Shown: one piece after another, positions 24,773 to 35,681 of the stretch
How the letters are laid out: each line of letters begins with the position of its first letter
Position numbering within the stretch: position 1 is the stretch's first letter
Source of the DNA: Branchiostoma floridae
Taxonomy: Eukaryota; Chordata; Leptocardii; Amphioxiformes; Branchiostomatidae
Length of the DNA: 38,426 nt
Assembly: GCF_000003815.2 (NCBI RefSeq)
Contig: NC_049984.1
Span: 19,309,309 to 19,347,734, forward strand
Direction of reading: 5' to 3'
Position numbers and translations under genes: made by a program
Notes under the pieces: generated by a model
The model's input: only the letters and a program-made list of their open reading frames with translations
What the model was told of the DNA's origin: nothing
Database searches by the model: none

Positions 24773-26470
24773 ATGATGAGCCAGAGCAGCTCAAGGCGAG
24801 GACACACGGAGATAACAGTGTCGGACCTGTACGGTCCATGGTGCCCAACATGCTGTGTGAAGTGTGCAGAAAGGGGACAAGTTCTACCATGGAAGACCAA
24901 ATATGCCATGGCCTGTATCGTTGTTGCCTTCAATGTGCTGCTTGTGGCGTTACTGTTCCGTTATGTGGGGTACGGAGATACACAGGTGGTCATGTCCCCA
25001 GGTAAGTGCAACAACTTAAGCAAATCTTCATCTTATATATACACTTGTACACTTACAAAGAGGCGAGAATATGTTGACGATTCTGTTAGCTTAGCACCTC
25101 CATATAGTTAGATTGTATATTGTTGTTTCTGCTTTTCTGCATATGTCTGTTGCTACTGTGTACCAACGACCTGTACCTAGCCCAACGAGGCATGAACGTA
25201 CAATAAAGGTCTTTCATTCAAGATAAAAAAAGATATATTAATCTGCTGAGGTACATTTTTGTTAAGGATTGTAACTTAGTTTTCTTGTTTTGTTTTTTAA
25301 TAGTTTGGTTACATCTGTACTGCAACAACAATTGGTATGTGGAAAAGTGAAGTTATTTGCCATGAAAACTTTTTAAAGTAATAAAGATATGAAAAAAACC
25401 ATAATGGCTACTTTCCTCACGTGACAGGTGACATGCGGTTACTGACCGACAATGTTGACACAGCGTTCTGCGCCGCCCAGACTTTGACCTCGGTCTCGGG
25501 GAACGCTTTCCAGGCCTTCGTCTTTCCCGACACCCCTCCCCTGAGCAACCAACCTCTCGACTTCTCACTCCAGTACAAACTCGAGATTCCTCCAAGAAAC
25601 TACGTGTACTGGTCTTATCATCACGTACCGGGTTCGCGCCAGTTGAATGTCACTTTACACACCTGCGTGACAGCATTGAAAGCAGACCTCTACGTTATAG
25701 TCGGTGAAGACGCTTTTGATCATTGGAAGTCAGATGTCAACTGTGACTGGTGCACAGTGAAACACAGACATTATGACAAGAATTCCTGTGACCCATCGAC
25801 TCCTTACGAAGCATGGCCGTCCTTGGCGAGCAGTGATATTTCTGGAGACATATATATCGTATACTATAACCCTAAAGTGTCCCCTCTGTACGTATCACTG
25901 ATCGCTAGACTTGACATCGAAACGTACAGTTACGACATCAGTGGTGTACCAAAAGATAGCTGTTCAGAAAGCACTTGCTCCCTTGAACTGTCCTATGAGA
26001 GTACGGATGTCGTTCTTGTAACGATCCCCTTTCACGGAACCGACAACAACAACGTCCTTTCCGAAACGATCGTCTCTAGATGTGTCCCCCGCGTAAGTAC
26101 GTACATTGTCTTCTTCGTGTGTCTTCCCTTGGGGATCTGGGTAACATTCACCGCTTTCGGGCTTTGTCTGAAGAAGATTAATGACAACATCGTACGTACC
26201 GCGGAAAATGCTGACAACGCCAGGGTATTCAGCAGGATAGCTAAGGAAGAAAGTTCCGAACGAGCTAGGCTGGTAGGGGAGAGGGACTTGAGCCTTTCCC
26301 CAAGAGTTATTCTTGCACTGGAGCGTCTCCAAAGGTCCAGTGGCAGGTCTTCTTCCTCCACTCTCACCCCCCCTCCCAGCTACCAGGACGTTGTAGAACA
26401 GCCAATACAAGGAACGGGGAGAGAGGAGAGTACTGGGCCCCCTAGCTATGAAGAATGTATGTCCATCTAG
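24773..26470 (+). CDS. Two-pass membrane protein, APD-like ectodomain with PPxY tail (2 exons, 423 aa)
   Basis: Exons are 24773-25001 and 25428-26470 (GT..AG, phase 1); 1272 nt encode 423 residues. The N-terminus is cytosolic, with a Cys cluster at 24-31 (WCPTCCVKC). TM1 is about 44-63 (AMACIVVAFNVLLVALLF). A Cys-containing ectodomain of about 230 residues follows, including IPPRNYVYWSYHHVPGSRQL, the N-glycosylation sequon NVT, then GDIYIVYYNP and a CSLELSY block. TM2 is about 299-323 (YIVFFVCLPLGIWVTFTAFG). The tail is charged and Ser-rich with two PPxY motifs, PPPSY (391-395) and PPSY (414-417). The YYN-then-Cys-then-CSLxL pattern recalls the ectodomain of APD-type E3 ligases (DUF4792/DUF4793); this is my recollection, not a search. 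No RING finger is present. PPxY motifs bind WW domains of NEDD4-type HECT ligases, so a trafficking or ubiquitin-adaptor role is inferred. An internal GTAAGT at about 26093 is ignored because the frame continues into TM2. Confidence 0.82.
25025..25217 (+). mobile_element. 5'-truncated LINE copy in the intron of the membrane-protein gene
   Basis: It aligns with the 3' end of the LINE at 34010-34212, from ACACTTGTACA..AAGAGGCGAGAA through the Val-Ser-Leu codon block to TGTACCTAGCCC and GTACAATAAAGGTCTTTCATTC. It begins about 25 bp after the exon 1 donor and is in the same orientation as the gene, so it brings an AATAAA (about 25201) into the intron. Confidence 0.85.
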
Positions 26471-26619
26471 GCCACACCGCCTTAATTTTATGGATGACAT
26501 CCTCTGGAGACCTAAATACTAATGCGCGCGGACGAAAAAAAATCCAGCAAAACGAAAAGGTGCTAAACCACAGGACCACAAAGCTGGCATTATGAATTGA
26601 ACAACAGAATAGCAAGACC

Positions 26620-26712
26620 AGCCCTTTGTAATATATATAATAGCCTCGAATAGTTGGGCAGCCTTGGCTGACTGGTATCTTAGCCAGACGAATAAATAAA
26701 TAAATGAATAAA
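26620..26712 (+). mobile_element. Retroposon tail in the 3' UTR of the membrane-protein gene
   Basis: GCCTTGGCTGACTGGTATC, then TTAGCCAGACG, then an (AATA)n run, lie 150-240 nt past the stop codon. The run carries several overlapping AATAAA hexamers (about 26690-26710), the first such cluster after the stop, and may supply the transcript's poly(A) signal. Confidence 0.5.
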
Positions 26713-27341
26713 CCACAAAACTAAAGAAACAACAAGTCTTTATTTGCAGGAGGCACATGTAGGTTGTATTGTTGTTTATCTTAGCAGGCTCAGCTGAAGT
26801 AACCGATATATGATATATTGACAGGAACGATACAAGAAGTTACACTGTTAGAAGGTATATGGTTCCAAGGACAGTGAATGATATATGACTGTGATAAGAA
26901 TAAGTTAAAGGGCAGTCTCAACATACATGGTTTGGCAATCGACCTCAACTCCTCTCCCATTTTTCTCATCATTCTGGATAGAAATGATGTTATTGTATAC
27001 TAGTACCTATCCACGATGATGCCCTCCTTTGATGCTGACGCATTTCGAAGGTGTGCTCGCCGTATCATACAAGACAAGCAGAGGTTAGGCTCTAGCTGTT
27101 TTAACGTTTTAGGCGTTTTATCCGGCTCTCTATTTCTTACTGATCTCTTTTCCCCCGTGAGACATCAAGAAAACAGTATAAGATAAACAAGAGTTCGGAG
27201 ACCTCATAGCTACATGAGATTATCTGAATAATCTATGCTTGGTTATGTACACCTTTAAATAACTTACACAGGTCACAATGTTGACAATCCAATCATTTAC
27301 TACATGTACTAAGACGAACTTACATATGTTACATGTATTTG
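26713..27341. other. Intergenic DNA
   Basis: No gene, repeat or RNA is recognised here. Confidence 0.4.
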
Positions 27342-27536
27342 AGTCCTATAATGGTGAATACTGGAAATATAGACTTTCCTCATTATAGAGGCAAATTAAG
27401 TCCATATTTGCATAATTTGCACTTCATTATGTACATCTCTGCCAAAGTCCTATAATGAAAAATACTGGAAATATAGATTTTCCTTATTTTCCAAATTAAG
27501 TCCAAATTTCATACCTCATTATTTACATCTCTGCTA
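27342..27536. repeat. Diverged tandem duplication, period about 103 bp
   Basis: AGTCCTATAATGGTGAATACTGGAAATATAG-like sequence appears twice (from about 27342 and about 27445). Each copy is followed by AAATTAAGTCCA and then TCATTAT-TACATCTCTGC. Confidence 0.7.
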
Positions 27537-27539
27537 AAC

Positions 27540-27960
27540 ATACCTTCATGTTGAATATCATGGAAAGCCATCGTTCCAATGTTCCTTTATGCTCCTTGGA
27601 AATTTTGACCAAATTGCCCCTGCAGTTCCAGATCAAGCCACTAGGGGGCCCAAACCTATATACCCTCTTCAAGAAATCAAGACCATAGGATGTTCAGGTC
27701 AAAAGATACAAAAAAAAATCAAGATTTTTTCTTCAGTACCAAGGTCACACACGGGGGGGGGGCAAATCGACCTTGACCTTTGTCTTCCAAACACCTACCC
27801 ACATACCAAATGTTATTATTACAATCCATCTAGAGGTTCTAAAGTTATGCGAACCACAAATATCCAGACACACAGACAGGCAGATAGACACACACACAGA
27901 CACACACACAGACACGCAGACACACCAAAAAATATACCTCCATTTTTCATGGAGGTAATG
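27540..27960. repeat. Probable interspersed repeat with CAGA/CACA microsatellite end
   Basis: A low-complexity block ends in a (CACA/CAGA)n tract (27868-27926). A short inverted pair brackets the tract's end (ACCTCCAT..ATGGAGGT, 27938-27957). There is no ORF of substance; the 129-codon frame on + is repetitive. Confidence 0.45.
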
Positions 27961-28440
27961 AAAGAGACAGCAAAATAGACGTGGGGGTAGAAGACCATGT
28001 GACACAACTGCTGAAAGACGACTTTTGTTTTCTTCTGCCTCGGATCTAGTGAGTTCCAGACAGCTGTCGGACGTGTTAGCCTCTACGGGGCTCCCAAGGT
28101 CGCTGGAAAAATAGTAGAAATTGGTCAAATAGACAGAAAACACACCAGAGGAGTTGGTTGGCCGAGGAGTACAGTTTGCGACTCCATTACAATAACCCTT
28201 TAATAATAATCCAAAGTTATTGGAATATTACATGGAATTCGATACAATCCTCATTTCTTTATTGAACAATTCTTAATTTTTCACTGGCCCTGCATTTATT
28301 GTATCCTGAATATTTCAGTCAGAGAATCAGGTGCTGTTTGATCATAAGTTACGTCAATACCTCTCATTAACTCTACTTGGACAATTCGTTCTTCCATGTT
28401 GGTGTGAAATTGCAGGTGTGTTAACTTTATAAATATTTGT

Positions 28441-28815
28441 CATATCGATTAGTTGAAAAATAGAAACGCAGCTACCGGTGTTCAACAATTTGAAGCCAGC
28501 CTTTGGCATCGACGGTATGTTGAAACACGGTTGAAATCGAAAGAGTGAAAGTATACATGTAGGACGTCCATGAGGGGAACGTTTTATTGACTACGCAACG
28601 ACTATATCTAAGTTATGTTATATACGCGTCTGTGACAAAAAATGCACAAGGCTGTTAACTTTAAGCTTTTGACATGGATAGTGACAGAGATAAGATCTAG
28701 TTCATCTCTGCCGACAGGCTGTTACAAAAGCACAGTTCAAATTTGCGATATCGATTTGATAACAAGTAAAAAGGTCGCTACCGGTGTTAGTCACATTGAT
28801 GCCAACCTTTGGCAT
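28441..28815. repeat. Diverged direct repeats, about 300 bp apart
   Basis: GCTACCGGTGTT followed 14-15 bp later by TGAAGCCAGCCTTTGGCAT (about 28471-28510) recurs as GCTACCGGTGTT then TGATGCCAACCTTTGGCAT (about 28777-28816). ATATCGATT precedes both. They could be an old duplication or conserved regulatory blocks. Confidence 0.5.
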
Positions 28816-29147
28816 TAGCTACACATCCGTATCTAACAGTTCAAACACTATAGAGAAGAGACTGTCGGAAGATAGGGATAAGGGGCAAAACAAACATGAT
28901 AGGCAGTTTGGTAACAGCTTTGATGGTGATAGCATGAATGTCCATACCATAGATACACGAGTACTTCTGGAATCTCCTGCTTGAAATGAATATGAGCCCG
29001 TTTATCTGATATCAAAACGAGGTACTAAGGGATCACAAGTACAGGAGAAGGGCCACTGTAATAAAAGTGCACGAATACTTACACCTCATGCCCAAAGTAG
29101 ATTTTATCTGCAACCATCTGTGCGATTCACATGGCCTTGGAACTGGT

Positions 29148-29153
29148 TATAAA
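29148..29153 (+). promoter_or_regulatory. TATA box of a probable secreted-protein gene
   Basis: TATAAA lies 82 bp before the ATG at 29230, inside GGTTATAAATTC. Spacing predicts a start site near 29178-29182 and a short 5' UTR. Confidence 0.4.
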
Positions 29154-29229
29154 TTCTCTTCCACAGACGAGACCGCACATACATTGTCATTTATTTCAGC
29201 TGTCTGGTATCGACTCAAGAGACAGAAAA

Positions 29230-29287
29230 ATGTGGAAACTCTTGCTCCTAATCGGGGCAGTCAACGCCTTGCCAGCCTCTGTAGAAA
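29230..29287 (+). CDS. Probable first exon encoding a signal peptide (partial gene)
   Basis: From ATG the frame reads MWKLLLLIGAVNALPASVE and meets a strong donor, A|GTGAGT, at 29287/29288 in phase 1. The layout is a classic signal peptide: a basic start, a hydrophobic core LLLLIGAV, and a small-residue cleavage zone ALPAS. The ATG context is AAAAATGT. Phase-1 signal-peptide exons are common in animal secreted proteins. I could not find the next exon before the LINE at 30 kb or beyond it, so the gene's identity is unknown and it may be broken by that insertion. Confidence 0.45.
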
Positions 29288-30044
29288 GTGAGTGCTTCAT
29301 AACATATATTATGACTGAGTATTGGCAGAGTAATCGTTTAGCTTATGATGTTGCTATCTTATCTTTTGTTGGGCGCTGAGACTATCTTTCACCAGTAATT
29401 CACTTGTAACGAATGGGATGTCAATGATATGCAAAATTAATGTCTTTTATGAACAAACGACCAGATGGGGTTTTACTAGCGCGTGGTTGCTTTGGTGAAC
29501 TTACTTATGCTTGAGGGTGAAATAAGCCTTGGAGCTTGTGAAACATCGGAAAATCTGATCGACGAGGCTTCTTTGATTTCCATTGGACATACTGGGATGT
29601 CTCTTGTCTAGTCTCCCAATCTTCTATGGGTTGTCAGGTTCGTCCGAAGTATTCAGTATATTGTGAAAGCTGAAGGTTGGTAGGCAAATTGGTTTGAGCT
29701 TAGTATTTGTGTCTTTATATCTCGATCTGCTAGTGATGGCAAGTTTCCTTGCTTTTATGTAGTAAGGTTTCCAGCTTCCAGCTATTGTTCCTTGAATTAT
29801 CCCTTTTTTTATTTTTGTTTGTTATCTCTTTAAGAACTGCTAGACTCATTGTCTGTTAACGTTGGTATTTCATAAACATATACCAGTAGTTTTAGACTTC
29901 CTATTTATAGTATCTCACTGAAGGTTTAGAATTTATTGTCATAGTATCTCTATTTAAATGTTTAACTAGTTAAGTATTGTCAAGTATTGTGGATTCGGAC
30001 CGCAAAGACACAATTTTTCTTAGTACTAGTACTTTATCAACAGT
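29288..30044. other. Possible intron or spacer before the LINE
   Basis: AT-rich DNA with nothing recognised. If the signal-peptide exon is real, this is its first intron. Confidence 0.35.
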
Positions 30045-31615
30045 ATGAAAAAATTCCCAGGCGGAAGCAAAAGTTTTGGTGCCTGGAACGTTCACGGTTT
30101 AGGTACCAAATTAGAGGATATAGATTTCGTGTCTTATGTAAACAAGTTTGACTTCTTCTCGCTCCTAGAAACCTGGAGCACAGACAACACAAAAATCAAC
30201 ATTCCCGGCTACAGTTATTTCCACCAATGCAGACAAAAAAACAAGCGAGCTAAGCGCTCCTCGGGGGTCTAATATTCTTTTACAAGAGAGAGTACAGAAA
30301 CTACATCAAGAAAGCACAATCCAAATCTACAGATGTTCTCTGGGTACAGATAGACCGAAAGCTACCATGGGCCTACCAAAAGACTTGTTTATTTGTTCGG
30401 CATATATTAGTCCATGTGCATCGACCACCCACAAATACGCAGAAAATCATACATTAGAAATCCTAGCAAGCGAAATATCTAGATATAGTTCAGACGGTTT
30501 TATTTTACTTGGCGGCGACTTAAACGCTCGTCTTGGTGATTTGCGCGATTATGTAGATGATAGCACTCCTGACGATTGTAATCCAGACAGCTTCCCTTAC
30601 TCCTCGGATAGACAACACATGGATAAGGCACCTCCGAATAAATTCGGCAGGCATATTGCTGACCTATGTGTTCAAGCTAACCTAAGAGTTCTAAACGGGA
30701 GGGTGGCTGGGGATTTACAGGGGAAATTTACCTGCCACCAACCGCGTGGAAGCAGCACAGTCTGACTACATAATTTGCAGTCAGTCCCTGATCCCACATA
30801 TCTTATCGTTTCACATAAAACCATTAACGTTATTCTCTGATCACTGCATGGTTTGGGCATTAATCCAATCAAAATCAACAAATCACTCCTATCAAGAAAG
30901 CCGGAACATATCAAATGCAAAACCTCTCCCCAAACAGTATAAATGGAACGATAAATCAGCCCAGAAGTTCCTTTCTTCTCTCGGCCAGTCTCATTTCGTC
31001 GATAGACTACGTTTACTTTGTTCTAACGTTCCAAACAACATAAACAGCACTTCGGAAATTGATGATTATGTGTCTGAGTTTGGTTCCATTTTGAGAGAAG
31101 CAGGTGATCAGTCACTATGTCTGAAAAGGGTAAGGAAACGCCCACGTAAAAGACAAAACAAGAAATGGTTTGACAAAACCTGCATGGAAATGAAAAGGGA
31201 AGTGAAAAACATAGCATCTTTACTGGAAAAAAATCCGTCGAATCCAGACATAAGGGGTAGATACTTCAAAAGTAAAAAAGAATATAAGAAATTGCTAAAA
31301 AAGAAAAAACGAGATTTCCACCAACAAATCATGGATCAATTGTCTTCACTAAGGGAAAGAAATCCGAGTGCATTCTGGAATTTGATAAATAAACTGAAAC
31401 CAGGAAAGCCAAATGACGATAACCAGATTACAGAAGAGGAATGGGTAAATCACTTCAAGAATCTTGACAAATTTCCTGATAGCCCTACAGACAACGGCCT
31501 TCCCAGTGAAAACATTCAAACAGACTTTTCGACCACCCCACCAAACTCGTCAGAACTAGATTCCGCAATTACCCCAGAAGAATTGGACACCGCAGTCTTA
31601 AAACTAAAAAAACAA
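30045..31615 (+). pseudogene. LINE endonuclease domain and linker, frameshifted
   Basis: The pieces are 30045-30272 (GAWNVHGLG and FFSLLETW, the endonuclease N-terminal motifs), 30367-30765 (AYISPCAS and the catalytic GGDLNARLGD) and 30746-31615 (SDYIICS and SDHCMV, the final endonuclease motif). A Lys/Arg-rich segment, RKRPRKRQNKKWFDK, and an NPSAFWNLINKLKPG linker typical of the stretch before the RT follow. Frameshifts fall near 30268, 30365 and 30755, and the frame breaks again at 31615 just before the RT. Confidence 0.85.
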
Positions 31616-31616
31616 T

Positions 31617-33126
31617 AAGTCAAGCGGCAATGACAGAATTTTGAATGAAATGCTAAAATCTGGTAAAATGTTGCTTAAAGAACCTATACTCCACTTGTTT
31701 AACACTTGCTTACAAAATGGTCATTTCCCGCAAGAATGGTCAGTAAGTCATATTGTTCCTATCCACAAGTCAGGAGACACCTCCCTGCCAGATAACTACA
31801 GAGGGATTTCTATAATCAGCTGTTTAGGGAAATTATTATAGAAATATCTCGAACTTTGTGACTTTGAGCAGCGTTCCGCTACCAGTAAGATTAGAATTAG
31901 TGCCCACCCCCTGGAAATAGAAAAGGGGAGATATATGAAGCTACCTGTGTCCGAGAGGATTTGTAAATATTGCCCCTCAAATGCTGTGGAAGACGAGAGT
32001 CATTTTATCACTAATTGTTCTTTTTATGATGATATAAGAAACCAACTATTTATGAGTGTATCCAAAATACACGCTTACTTTCCAACTATTCCTGACAATG
32101 AAAAATCAATCCTACTATTAAAATCAAAGAACCCACACATTATAAAAGAAGTGGGTAAATTCGTCTTCCACTGCCTAAAGAGAAGAAGTCTAACCCAACA
32201 AAACCAGTATAATGTACACTAGCATAGCATAGTCATAGAATGTAGTTCCTAGCACCTTTGTATTTTTGCTTATTCTACATGTTGTTTGTACCTGCAATTA
32301 GCCCTCGGGCAAGAACTTGCAATAAACATATATATCTTGCCATTATTCTCCTCCATTCTAAATTCACGCCTTGTCAAATACGCAGAACACAATAACCTCT
32401 TCCAGCCACACCAAGCAGGCTTCAGACAAAACTTTAGAACTACCGATAATCTGTTTGTTTTAAGTACACTAGTTACCAAATATCTAAACAAAAACCGTCA
32501 ACTTTACGCTTGCTTCATTGATTTTAGCAAAGCATTTGATTCCGTTTGGAGAAACGGCCTCTTGTTTAAATTGAGTAAACTCGGTATTGGTGGTAAATTT
32601 CTAAAAGTAATAGAAGGCATGTATTCAAAGACTATAAACTGCGTTAAATCTAAAAATGGATTGACTGAAACTTTTGTTACTAACTGTGGTGTGAGACAAG
32701 GGTGTAACTTAAGCCCTACATTATTTAACCTTTTTCTTAGCGATATTGTGTCCCAATTTGACGGTGCTCCTTGTAATCCCCCACTTATGCACAGCAAAAC
32801 TGTCCCATGCTTGTTGTATGCTGACGACTTGGTAATTTTTTCCTAGTCCAAACAGGGATTACAGCATTCCTTGAACAATCTGGAAAATTATTGTGCACTT
32901 TGAAAATTAAAAGTAAATCTTAGGAAAACAAAAATTATTGTATTTACAAAGGGTGGCAGTCTACCTAAAAACTGTTCTCTCCTGTTTGATAATCGTGAAA
33001 TACAAATTGTAACTTGTTATACTTATCTTGGTATTATTGTGAGTGCAGCTGGCACGTTTAAAGCTAACAACAAATACCTGAGTGGCAAAGGTCTGAAGGC
33101 TTTATTCGGAATAAAACAAATTAGAT
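31617..33126 (+). pseudogene. LINE reverse transcriptase, split by a nested insertion
   Basis: The left part (to 31837) carries FPQEWSVSHIVPIHKSGD and NYRGISIISCLGKL. The right part (from 32342) carries HQAGFRQNFRTTDNLF, CFIDFSKAFDSV, GVRQGCNLSPTLF and the catalytic LLYADDLVIFS. A stop follows at 32844-32846 and another near 32901. The YADD active site itself is intact. Removing the 504-bp insert restores continuity across the GKL/FSSIL junction. Confidence 0.88.
31838..32341 (+). mobile_element. 5'-truncated LINE fragment inserted in the RT of the host LINE
   Basis: Both sides show the same hexamer ATTATT (31832-31837 and 32342-32347), a probable target-site duplication. The insert has an open frame (31842-32222) for the end of a different LINE protein: KIRISAHPLEIEKGRY, then the knuckle CKYCPSNAVEDESHFITNC. 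A 3' UTR follows with GCCCTCGGGC and TTGCAATAAAC. The knuckle region matches the host LINE's (KLRIS..IETGR..CQFC..VEDEQHFILHC) in plan but not in detail, so it is a sister family. Confidence 0.88.
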
Positions 33127-34083
33127 AAAGCCACCGCCTCATTACCAGTTAGAAACAAACTTTTCGATGCATGTGTCAAACCTATTCTACTTTATGGCTC
33201 AGAAATATGGGGCGCATTTAAAAGCCCTAAAACCTGTCCCATTGAATCTGTTCACCTTAAATTCTGCAAACAAGCACTAAATGTTCCCAGACCAGCATCT
33301 AACCTTGCCACAAGAGCGGAATTAGGGAGGTACCCCATTCAACTGGAAGCCTCCCTGAACGCTTTCAAACACTTTCTAAGAATCCGTCAAAACGTGCCAG
33401 CTGACAGTCTACATGCCGACGCCCTATCTTGTCAATTACAACTAGATGATAATGGAAATAAGTGCTGGGCGTCCGGCGTTCGTAAGATACTGGAGGAATG
33501 CGGTTTTGCCTACATATGGAGATCTCAGATATCTCTAGGAACAAACCTATTACCTATAACCAACGCCATCAGCCAACGATTAAAGGATATTTACATTCAA
33601 ACATTTAGAACCGAAATACACAATGACAACCGGGACAAATCTTTCGGTAACAAATTACGAACCTATAGATTATTCAAGACTATTTATAAAGAAGAAGAAT
33701 ATCTGATGGTGAAAAACATACAGCACAGAGTAGCTGTCACTAAACTCCGGATTAGTTGCCACAAGTTACATATCGAAACTGGAAGGCACAACCGCACCCC
33801 CCTGCAGCATAGAGTCTGCCAATTTTGTGATCTACAACATGTAGAAGATGAACAGCATTTTATTTTACACTGTAAATTGTACCATAATGAACGGATTGTG
33901 CTTTATGAATATATCAGAAAAGAGTTCCCATATTTTGAACATCTTAATGCAACGGATAAATTTCTATTTTTGATGCGCCTAGACAAACCCTGTATATCAA
34001 ACATTATATGTTCCTACATCTACACCTGTACAAAGAAGCGAGAAGATGTCGACCATCCTGTTAGCTTAGTACCTTCAACTAGT
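33127..34083 (+). pseudogene. LINE C-terminal domain with Cys/His knuckle
   Basis: An open frame precedes and includes 33394-34083. It carries ILLYGSEIWG (the thumb end), ALNVPRPASNLATRAELGR, and the knuckle CQFCDLQHVEDEQHFILHC. It ends with a stop at 34083, about 130 bp before the tail. The frame begins after stops near 33126. Confidence 0.8.
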
Positions 34084-34348
34084 TAAATTGTATCCTGTTG
34101 TTTTTTTCATATGTTTGTTATTCTGTTATCAGTCATGTCTGTTATCAGTGACCTGTACCTAGCCCGTCGAGGCATGAATGTACAATAAAGGTCTTTCATT
34201 CATTCATTCATTATCGCTACACTCACGAACACCGGTGACAACCTATTGATATCTTCGTCATGATTTAGGCTACAGTTGTTCTGAGGCGCGAATTATTAAC
34301 CCGATTCTACCCGATTGTACCGGTAAGCTGAAACGGATTTATTATTTT

Positions 34349-34380
34349 CACTCCGCGTACCGTAGGTACGCTACGGAGTG
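34349..34380. repeat. Imperfect 32-bp palindrome
   Basis: CACTCCG at the left pairs with CGGAGTG at the right; between them CGTACC pairs with GGTACG. It is followed by (TTC)n and a GACCTGAAATTTGGCACAAG block, which looks like the end of an interspersed repeat running to about 34560. Confidence 0.55.
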
Positions 34381-34784
34381 ACCTATTGTGTTCGTAATGT
34401 TTCTTCTTCTTCTTTCTCCTGTCGCGATCTGTAAAGTGATTCCTCTCCGTCGTTCCTGGACCGAATGACCTGAAATTTGGCACAAGGGTACAGTGGGCCA
34501 ATACCCAGATAATGCGTGAGATACTTATTAAAAGGACCACGTTATCATTTTTGGCCAAAAAGTACTTCATAATGGTTTATAAGCCAATTTGGCGGGGTAT
34601 CTACGTATATTTTCACTGAGCTCGCCGCCTTCCCGCGTGACGTATGGTGGCCCAGCTGCATCCAGTTGTGTGTCGTTGCTAAATGAATTTTACGCGCGGC
34701 ACCTAGCGAAAGCGATGACCTGATTGGGTACAGCAAATGAGGAAGGGTCTTTCGAATTAATGCCTAATGCCGTAACAGGAGAAC

Positions 34785-34812
34785 ATGTCGCCGGGGAAGA
34801 AATTTGTCAAAA
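34785..34812 (+). CDS. Possible short first exon (speculative)
   Basis: ATG opens a 9-codon frame (MSPGKKFVK) that ends in a consensus donor A|GTAAGT in phase 1. No downstream exon was recognised. Such a match occurs by chance, so this is only a candidate. Confidence 0.15.
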
Positions 34813-35681
34813 GTAAGTACCAAAGTACAATATGGAACATTGTTGCACTTTGCAGTGACTGAGACAGTATTGTATTATCTGTGAAAAGTGTAAAGTAGTT
34901 CACTTCCTTAGTACATAGTAGTACAGATTTTCAGGGGTAAATTTACTAGTACTAAACGTTACACTATGTTGTGAATTGTCCCTTCATGTTGGTAGTACAT
35001 GTATATATATAATCAGGTGTGGCTTTTTTTCGTATCAACAAACAAAACGGATCATTCTTGAAATAGTTGAACTGTAATTTCCAACAAAAATTGGACTCAC
35101 CCAAATTTTCGACTGCACAGCATCAGTCTTTGTCAGGGAATGAACAATCCACTGCTGTCGTGACGTCATGTTATGCAGATAGAACACGTGACAGTGAGCA
35201 GTGGATTATGGTCTCATTCCACAATTTCGCCGTCCCATAGGAATACAGCTTAAATCACACAACTTCTATGCCCGCAAATCCAATTAAAAAACAGTATTTC
35301 TGGAGATGTTTTGCTTTCTATTGCAAGTGCACTAGTTGGTTAGGCCATAAAAAAATGGCACCCAAATCAAGCCGACTCAACTATAGTTATCGGATTTCAA
35401 ACTGCGAGTACCCGATAGCCGCTCGAGGGCCTTTTGAGCAGAGGAAGGCCTGACCGCAGCACTCAAAACATACACGTACACGTCCGCAAATCGATGGCAT
35501 TACGAAACTTTCCGGCAAGATCATAGCAGTAATATACAAGCTTTCATCTCAAATCTTTCTGATATCAAGTGGGGGCGATGTAAGGGAATTTATCATCCAC
35601 CTAAACACAAGCTTTTGACACCCAATCATTTTTGGGCACGGACTCTTTTCTCTGCACTCGGAGTAATATAGGAATGAGACC
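34813..35681. other. Spacer with a hairpin
   Basis: No gene is seen. GGAATGA-(ACA)-ATCCACTGCT at 35138-35157 faces its complement at 35196-35219 around TGACGTCA. The outer GGAATGAGACC motif recurs at 35671, beside the Penelope-like relic, and may be part of that element's terminal repeats. Confidence 0.35.

Larger units (their letters stand above)
30045..34212 (+). mobile_element. Degenerate non-LTR retrotransposon (LINE), nearly full-length protein region
   Basis: In order, the + strand encodes an apurinic-type endonuclease, a basic linker, a reverse transcriptase, and a C-terminal Cys/His knuckle. The 3' end is TGTACCTAGCCCGTCGAGGC, then ATGAATGTACAATAAAGGTC and a short (ATTC)n tail ending near 34212. 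At least five frameshifts or stops interrupt it, and another LINE fragment sits at 31838-32341. The 5' end is not defined; it could be truncated near 30000. The lineage is probably the CR1/L2/I-like superfamily; I cannot place it more finely. Confidence 0.9.

Noticed and set aside
26091-26100. GTAAGT inside exon 2 of the membrane-protein gene as a real splice donor
   Set aside because: The frame continues directly into a strong TM segment and the PPxY tail, so the site is most simply coding sequence; an alternative use cannot be excluded.
25964-26500. 178-codon frame on the - strand opposite the membrane-protein gene
   Set aside because: It is a shadow of exon 2 in a GC-richer stretch, with no domain, no start context and no splice framing.
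27589-28143. Frames of 129 and 132 codons on both strands
   Set aside because: Both run through a CACA/CAGA microsatellite and give low-complexity His/Thr or Cys/Val repeats.
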